A stretch of 64,000 bases of DNA from Sulfomarinibacter sp963741385 (GTDB lineage Bacteria; Acidobacteriota; Thermoanaerobaculia; Thermoanaerobaculales; Sulfomarinibacteraceae), in NCBI GenBank assembly GCA_963741385.1, contig CAVUHO010000008.1, forward strand, positions 248,001 to 312,000. Direction: 5' to 3'. Shown here one piece after another: positions 59,569 through 64,000 of the stretch; positions within the stretch are counted from its first letter, which is position 1; every line of letters begins with the position of its first letter. Under the pieces are notes generated by a model. That model had not been told where the DNA came from, ran no database searches, and saw only the letters and a list, made by a program, of their open reading frames with translations. Both the position numbers and the translations under genes were made by a program.

Positions 59569-61352
59569 TTGCCGGGGTAATACCCCGAAATGGTCCTGAC
59601 CTCGTCTTCGGGTTTGGCCACCCGGACCTCGATGGAGCGAAACTGCTCGGGCGGTTTGTCCGACGGGGACTGGTACCACAGGAGGTACTGCGACCGCAGG
59701 AGCTCCGCGATCCGGGCATACACCGCGGGCAGCTCTTCGACCTGCTTCGGGAAAAACGCTTCACCGCCGGTCTCCTCGGCCAGGGCTTTGAGCACCTTGC
59801 GGCTGGAGAAATCGAGTTTGCCGACGCCGAGTCCGATGGAAAAGATCGGGATGCGCATGGTGTGAGCGAACCGCTCGGCGACCCGCCAGTCGGTCCGTGA
59901 GGTGGTGTCCTCGCCGTCGGTGAGCAGCACCACGGCCTGCCGCCCGCGGCGTCCGCGGAACTGTTCCAGCGATCGCACCACTGCGTCGTTCAGCGAAGTG
60001 CCACCGTCCGGCGTAACTGTATCGAGATCGCCGACAAGCGCCTGAATATTGTCGGTCCAGTTGACCTGCACCTTGGCGTCCCAGGAGAACCTGATCAAAA
60101 CCGCTTGGTCTCCGGGTTCGAGCAATTCGTCCGTGAAGCCTCGAACCGCCTGCCGGACCTTTGGGAAGTCCTCGATCATCGAGCCCGAGGTGTCGACGGC
60201 GATGGCGAGCGACAAGGGGAGGTCCTGAGTGGTGCCGAAGCCTTCGATGTCGACCTGAGTGCCGTCCTCGAAGACTGAGAAATCAGTCTGTTCCAGACCG
60301 ACGACCGGAACTCCGTGGGGATCGAGAACGACAACCGGCAGTTCGACCAGTTCCACCCGCACCGATCCCACGAAACCGCCGCCGCCGCCCAGGGTGAGGA
60401 CGGCGTCGCCGCGGGTTCCCTGCGAGTCCACGACCTCGGCCGACAGGATGGCCGCCTGCTGCATCCTGGACACCGCGACCTCGGTCACACACGGGCAGGT
60501 GGCCCACCGGGCGACCATGTCGGCGTCGAGGTGGAGCTGGACCTGCTGGATCTCCTTGCCGCCGCTGGTGGCGACGGTGATCTTCCGCATGCCGTTCCTG
60601 ATGGTGGATTCCGGCGCCAGGAGAATTTGCACGCCGATCTGCCCCGATGGGCTGTTGAGAACCAGAGCGTCTTCGCCGAGGTACTCGCCATCGGAGTCGT
60701 AGGCGATCGCCGAGATCTGAGTCCGTTTGAGGATGTCCCCGAGCGGGATGGAGACCGTCCACGGCGCGCGGTTGCGGCGGCCGAGGCTCGTGCCATCGTT
60801 CAAGAACTCCACCGACGCCGTACTTTCCGGGGCGTCAACCTCGAGCTGGATGGCCCCGAGACCGCCGAGGTTTGGCGGCGGCCGGAACTTGACCGCGCCC
60901 TTGCTGGGTAGCGTGAGATCGAGAGCGATTGCGTCGATCGATGCGCCCTCGGGCGCTTCGAAGGTTTCGAGGGACTCGGGAACCTCGATGTCGCCGAACC
61001 AGACACCGCTGGCCCTGCCATCGAGCGTGCCGATTTCGATCTGAAGCTGGTAGCTGCCCGGGTCCCACTCGCGGTAGAGCAGCGCGGTGCCGTCGGCTTC
61101 GATGGGCACGACGGCGCTCTGACGATCCACGATCTCCTCGCCGGAACGAAGGGTCGTGACCACCCGGACGCGGTCGCCGGTTCGTTCACGGTCCTCCGGC
61201 GCGATCTGAAAAACGGCTCCGACGACAGTGCCGTCGATACCGCTGCCCAGTGCCTCGACGTGGGCGGTCAGCGCGATTGGTGGCGTCCCCTGGCCGTTGA
61301 CCGGAAACGCTGCCAACAGGAACGCGAGAACGGACAGGTTGCTGAGGTTCAT
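59565..61352 (-). CDS. Exported Acidobacterial VWA-domain protein
   Basis: 595 residues from the ATG after AAGGAG; a GTG two codons earlier is less likely. Signal peptide (ending FPVNGQG), two Ig-like/beta-rich regions, then a VWA domain (about 365-595) with MIDAS DTSGSM, VVLLTDGEDTTS and FSIGLGVG, ending RTISGYYPGK. The C-terminal 260 residues align with the 52673 protein (ELPVVVLDPHGVPV versus ELPVTVLDSKGNPV), so the two are paralogs. Cell-surface adhesion or scaffold role inferred. It converges on the protease-barrel gene. Confidence 0.85.
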   Translation of the reverse strand: MNLSNLSVLAFLLAAFPVNGQGTPPIALTAHVEALGSGIDGTVVGAVFQIAPEDRERTGDRVRVVTTLRSGEEIVDRQSAVVPIEADGTALLYREWDPGSYQLQIEIGTLDGRASGVWFGDIEVPESLETFEAPEGASIDAIALDLTLPSKGAVKFRPPPNLGGLGAIQLEVDAPESTASVEFLNDGTSLGRRNRAPWTVSIPLGDILKRTQISAIAYDSDGEYLGEDALVLNSPSGQIGVQILLAPESTIRNGMRKITVATSGGKEIQQVQLHLDADMVARWATCPCVTEVAVSRMQQAAILSAEVVDSQGTRGDAVLTLGGGGGFVGSVRVELVELPVVVLDPHGVPVVGLEQTDFSVFEDGTQVDIEGFGTTQDLPLSLAIAVDTSGSMIEDFPKVRQAVRGFTDELLEPGDQAVLIRFSWDAKVQVNWTDNIQALVGDLDTVTPDGGTSLNDAVVRSLEQFRGRRGRQAVVLLTDGEDTTSRTDWRVAERFAHTMRIPIFSIGLGVGKLDFSSRKVLKALAEETGGEAFFPKQVEELPAVYARIAELLRSQYLLWYQSPSDKPPEQFRSIEVRVAKPEDEVRTISGYYPGK

Positions 61353-61521
61353 TGACACTCCTTACGACGACGCCGCGGCTGTTTCAAAAAAACCCGAAGT
61401 CATGGAATACGAGGTCGGCCGGTTGTTCAAACGTCACCATACCGGTCGTCCCAGGGGAACGACCATTCGATTGTCGCCTCAACAGAAACATTCTGAAATC
61501 AAGAACTATTCATCCCCTGGT

Positions 61522-63483
61522 TCAATGGACGGTCAATGGCGCCACGTCGACAATTTCGTGATCCGAGCCTGAAATGTACCGGACCTCGTACAGGCCAGGC
61601 TCGAAAGGCGCTGCGAGAGTCAGCTTGCCGCCGGATGCGGCAAATGAGAAATCAAGAGAGTCGCGGGCGTTCGATCCGATTTCGGCAACCACCAGATAAT
61701 CTCCCTCTCGAGCTGTGCCGGTCCACCGTACCCTGAACCTTGTTCCGGCAGCGACGGATTTTCGGACGCGGAGCGTGATCTCGGTTTCGATGACCTTGAG
61801 TTCGCGGCGAGCCAGTACCGCACCGTCGATCGACCGGACATAACGGACTTCGTAGGAACCAGGCTCGGACGGGGCGCGCAGGAGCGCCGGGTTGCCCTCG
61901 GCGGTGGGGACCCACCGCAGATATTCGTCATCTGCGGAACCCGGAACAGCGATGGCCACAAAATCCTGTGCAGCGTCGGGCCCGGTCCATGCAATCGTGA
62001 CTTCTTCAGCCGGCGCTGCCGAAGCCGGTCCCTCGAGGGTCGCCAACACCTCGAACACCTCGAGCGATCGGCGGTCGAGAATTCTGCCCCGCGCCGAGCG
62101 ATAGGTGATCGTGTAGTCGCCGGCCTCGGCCGGAGCCATGATCGTCAACCTACCGGTTTCGAGAGTCGTCGGCCGGCAGGCTGCGTAATCAGTGCTGTCG
62201 GCGCCGATTGCGGCGACCGCAATGTGATCTCCGGGATGCCCCGGTCCCGTCCAGGAGATCGTGATCGGTTTTCTGTTTTCGACCTTTTCGGGGCTCTTAA
62301 GCCGGGCTCTTGGATTCAGGGTGTCGAAACGGCGGACCCCGAGCAGCTGCGACACGCCGGGCTGCGGCTCGAATATGAAGCGAGCCTCGAACTCCGAGGC
62401 AGAGTCCGGGAGATCGAGGGCGACCTCTCCGCGGCCCTTGTGGGCTCTCCTGCGCGTCAGGTAATTGCCGAATGCAGTGTCCGGCGTCGCCAACTCGACC
62501 CACGTAACGCCGGCCGGGGCGCCCCAGAACTCGATGAAAACAGTACCACCCGCGAGTGGTTCTTGAGGGTCCACATCCAGGGTCACCGGCGGGCAGTCGC
62601 AGAGGTCGACATCGATGCCCTGGTTGGCGCCTCCGACCACGAGTCCCGCGAGCTCGATTGCGGGCCGGTTTTCGAGCTTGATTTTCGCGCGGTACCGCCC
62701 CGGAGTCAGTTGGACGCTCGCCCGACCGTTCTCGATGGCGGAATAGGCTCTTTCGCCGCCGGTTGAATCGGTGAACTCGATAGCCGCCGCTGTGAGCGGT
62801 GATGCTCCGATTGCCAGCCGGACCTCGACCTGAAGCGCCACGGGGGGGCGCGTGTCGGCTGGTTGCAACGCCCACTCGAGGGCGTCGGGTAGTGCGGCCG
62901 AATCGAAAAGGTTGCGGGTCGGCGCCAGCAGGGTGGCCGCGTTGGCGAGAGTTCGATCGAGCCCGAGACCGATGATTCGGATCTCGATCGGTGGTATTGA
63001 CGCCCTGATGTCTTTGATGGTGGTGATGACATCTCGGTGGCATTGATCGGAACCTGCGGTGATGATGACGATCCGCCTGTCCGGTGCATCGCCAAGGTCG
63101 TCGACAGCTTCATCGAGCCCGTGCACGAGGGGGAGCCCGCCGCTCGGCAGGAGGTCCGCGAGCCCCTCGCGCCACGAGGTTGAATCGATGACTCCGAACG
63201 ACAGCACGAGGCGGGTGTCGCTGCACCAATCGTCGCCGATCAGCGAGCTGCCGCCCCCCACGATTCGCAGCGCGATTTCTGGACGACCCTGCCGTTGCGC
63301 CGCCGCCGCCACGTAATCCTGGAGCGCCTCGCGGACGGCGACGAAGTGCGGCTGGCCGCCCTCGAGGCTTTCCCACATATCGGCGGACGCGTCGAGAACG
63401 ATCTCGACCCGTTCGACGGCGGAACCGACCGACGCCACAAGCAGCAATAGGACAGTCGAGCAGATCGCGTGCAGAGCTTTCAC
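61522..63483 (-). CDS. Exported VWA-like protein with three WTGP repeat domains
   Basis: 653 residues; signal peptide (ending VGSAVE). An N-terminal VWA-like domain has DASADM in place of the DxSxS MIDAS motif, so metal binding is doubtful; VVIITAGSDQ and RIIGLGLD complete the fold. From about residue 385 three similar repeats of roughly 85-90 residues each begin ITISWTGP, VTIAWTGP and RVRWTGT, and share DHIAVAA/DFVAIAV/DYLVVAE and PGSYEVRYV-type ends. These are Ig-like units typical of surface VWA proteins. It follows pntB on the same strand, separated by a terminator. Confidence 0.82.
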   Translation of the reverse strand: MKALHAICSTVLLLLVASVGSAVERVEIVLDASADMWESLEGGQPHFVAVREALQDYVAAAAQRQGRPEIALRIVGGGSSLIGDDWCSDTRLVLSFGVIDSTSWREGLADLLPSGGLPLVHGLDEAVDDLGDAPDRRIVIITAGSDQCHRDVITTIKDIRASIPPIEIRIIGLGLDRTLANAATLLAPTRNLFDSAALPDALEWALQPADTRPPVALQVEVRLAIGASPLTAAAIEFTDSTGGERAYSAIENGRASVQLTPGRYRAKIKLENRPAIELAGLVVGGANQGIDVDLCDCPPVTLDVDPQEPLAGGTVFIEFWGAPAGVTWVELATPDTAFGNYLTRRRAHKGRGEVALDLPDSASEFEARFIFEPQPGVSQLLGVRRFDTLNPRARLKSPEKVENRKPITISWTGPGHPGDHIAVAAIGADSTDYAACRPTTLETGRLTIMAPAEAGDYTITYRSARGRILDRRSLEVFEVLATLEGPASAAPAEEVTIAWTGPDAAQDFVAIAVPGSADDEYLRWVPTAEGNPALLRAPSEPGSYEVRYVRSIDGAVLARRELKVIETEITLRVRKSVAAGTRFRVRWTGTAREGDYLVVAEIGSNARDSLDFSFAASGGKLTLAAPFEPGLYEVRYISGSDHEIVDVAPLTVH

Positions 63484-63500
63484 CGGCAGAGTGTAACTGA

Positions 63501-63532
63501 AAAAAAACCGCCCGCCATGTGCGGCGGGCGGT
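63501..63532 (-). terminator. Intrinsic terminator after pntB
   Basis: On the minus strand ACCGCCCGCC / GGCGGGCGGT (63523-63532 and 63507-63516), 6-nt loop, then a run of T. Confidence 0.9.
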
Positions 63533-63565
63533 CCCGAGGTTGGTGCGTGAGAGACGACTTTCGGC

Positions 63566-64000
63566 CTATGTTTCCTTGAGGGCGGCCAGCAGTTCGAGCA
63601 TGGCCTTTTTGCCGTCGGAGAAAAACATCAACGTATTGTCGGCGGCGAACAGTGGGTTGGGAATTCCGGCAAAACCCGGGCTCAGACTGCGTTTGACAAC
63701 GACAACGGTCCGCGCCTTGTCGACATCGATGATCGGCATACCGGCGATCGGGCTCTTGGGGTCAGTGCGCGCAACCGGGTTGACCACATCGTTGGCGCCG
63801 ACCACGAGGACCACGTCCACCTGTTCCATGGTCGCGTTGACTTCGTCCATTTCCTTGAGCTGTTCATAGGGGACATCGGCCTCGGCAAGGAGCACGTTCA
63901 TATGGCCAGGCATCCGTCCGGCCACCGGGTGGATCCCGTATTCAACCTTAATGCCCTTGGCTTCGAGGAAGTTGGCAATATCGCGCACCGCATGTTGCGC
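63566..64000 (-). CDS. pntB: NAD(P) transhydrogenase beta subunit, C-terminal part (5' end outside window)
   Basis: The frame is open to the window edge (AQHAVRDIANFLEAKG...). The NADP-binding domain III is present: GIHPVAGRMPGHMNVLLAEA, VVLVVGANDVVNP, PIAGMPIIDVDKA, and VVKRSLSPGFAGIPNPLF, ending ELLAALKET. It couples proton entry to NADPH formation from NADH. Only about 145 C-terminal residues are in the window. Confidence 0.95.
   Translation of the reverse strand, partial: AQHAVRDIANFLEAKGIKVEYGIHPVAGRMPGHMNVLLAEADVPYEQLKEMDEVNATMEQVDVVLVVGANDVVNPVARTDPKSPIAGMPIIDVDKARTVVVVKRSLSPGFAGIPNPLFAADNTLMFFSDGKKAMLELLAALKET

Overview
The window is G+C-rich bacterial chromosomal DNA from a Gram-negative (diderm) organism. 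It has tripartite RND pumps, an MtrAB-type porin-cytochrome conduit, outer-membrane barrels ending in Phe, lipoproteins, and several secreted VWA proteins of the kind named 'VWFA-related Acidobacterial domain', one of them with a GWxTD-like region. I infer an Acidobacteriota-like, probably environmental and uncultured bacterium with anaerobic or extracellular electron-transfer capacity. The phylum is an inference, not something read directly from a marker gene.

Layout. 1-4.8 kb: CusCBA/CzcCBA-type heavy-metal RND pump (the outer-membrane component is cut by the window edge). 4.9-6.4 kb (minus): a secreted ferritin-like DUF2202 protein and a small Gly/Ser-rich exported protein. 7.0-14.1 kb (minus): an electron-transfer island in two transcription units. 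One holds a monoheme cytochrome, a DUF3373-type barrel and an octaheme cytochrome; the other holds a decaheme MtrA/DmsE cytochrome and an MtrB/PioB barrel broken by an in-frame TGA. Promoters, terminators and a structured leader are visible. 14.3-27 kb: housekeeping and mixed genes: glutamine synthetase, DinB, FetAB, a voltage-sensor-like membrane protein, an aminotransferase, a TrkA-type K+ channel, QueF and a DMT exporter. 27.1-31.7 kb: pyrR-pyrB-pyrC behind a leader-peptide attenuator, then ribosomal protein S1. 31.8-38.3 kb: a second RND pump (adaptor plus AcrB-like permease) and an OPT transporter. 38.4-38.8 kb: tRNA-Gly(GCC) and tRNA-Cys(GCA). 38.9-47.7 kb: UGP2-like UDP-glucose pyrophosphorylase, lytic transglycosylase, a TatT-DctPQM TRAP system whose DctM gene carries about seven indels, a receiver-PilZ protein, a glycosyltransferase and an O-antigen ligase. 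47.9-51.3 kb: thioredoxin, UvrD/PcrA-type helicase, acetyltransferase. 52.6-63.5 kb: a cell-envelope locus (GWxTD-VWA protein, TPR protein, secreted protein, metalloprotease-propeller-barrel fusion, two further VWA-like proteins). The window ends in pntB.

No transposase, integrase, CRISPR array or phage gene was seen. The unusual non-coding content is repetitive. There are paired, inverted heptanucleotide arrays ((GAAATCC)n, (AATTCGG)n) about 90-115 bp apart, a three-copy 121-bp hairpin-forming tandem repeat, short GTGGGCC/GGCCCAC palindromes, and several long inverted repeats. Promoters read cleanly as TTGACA-17-TAxxxT, and a group of genes has a -10-like hexamer only 6-7 bp before the start codon with no Shine-Dalgarno, suggesting leaderless mRNAs.
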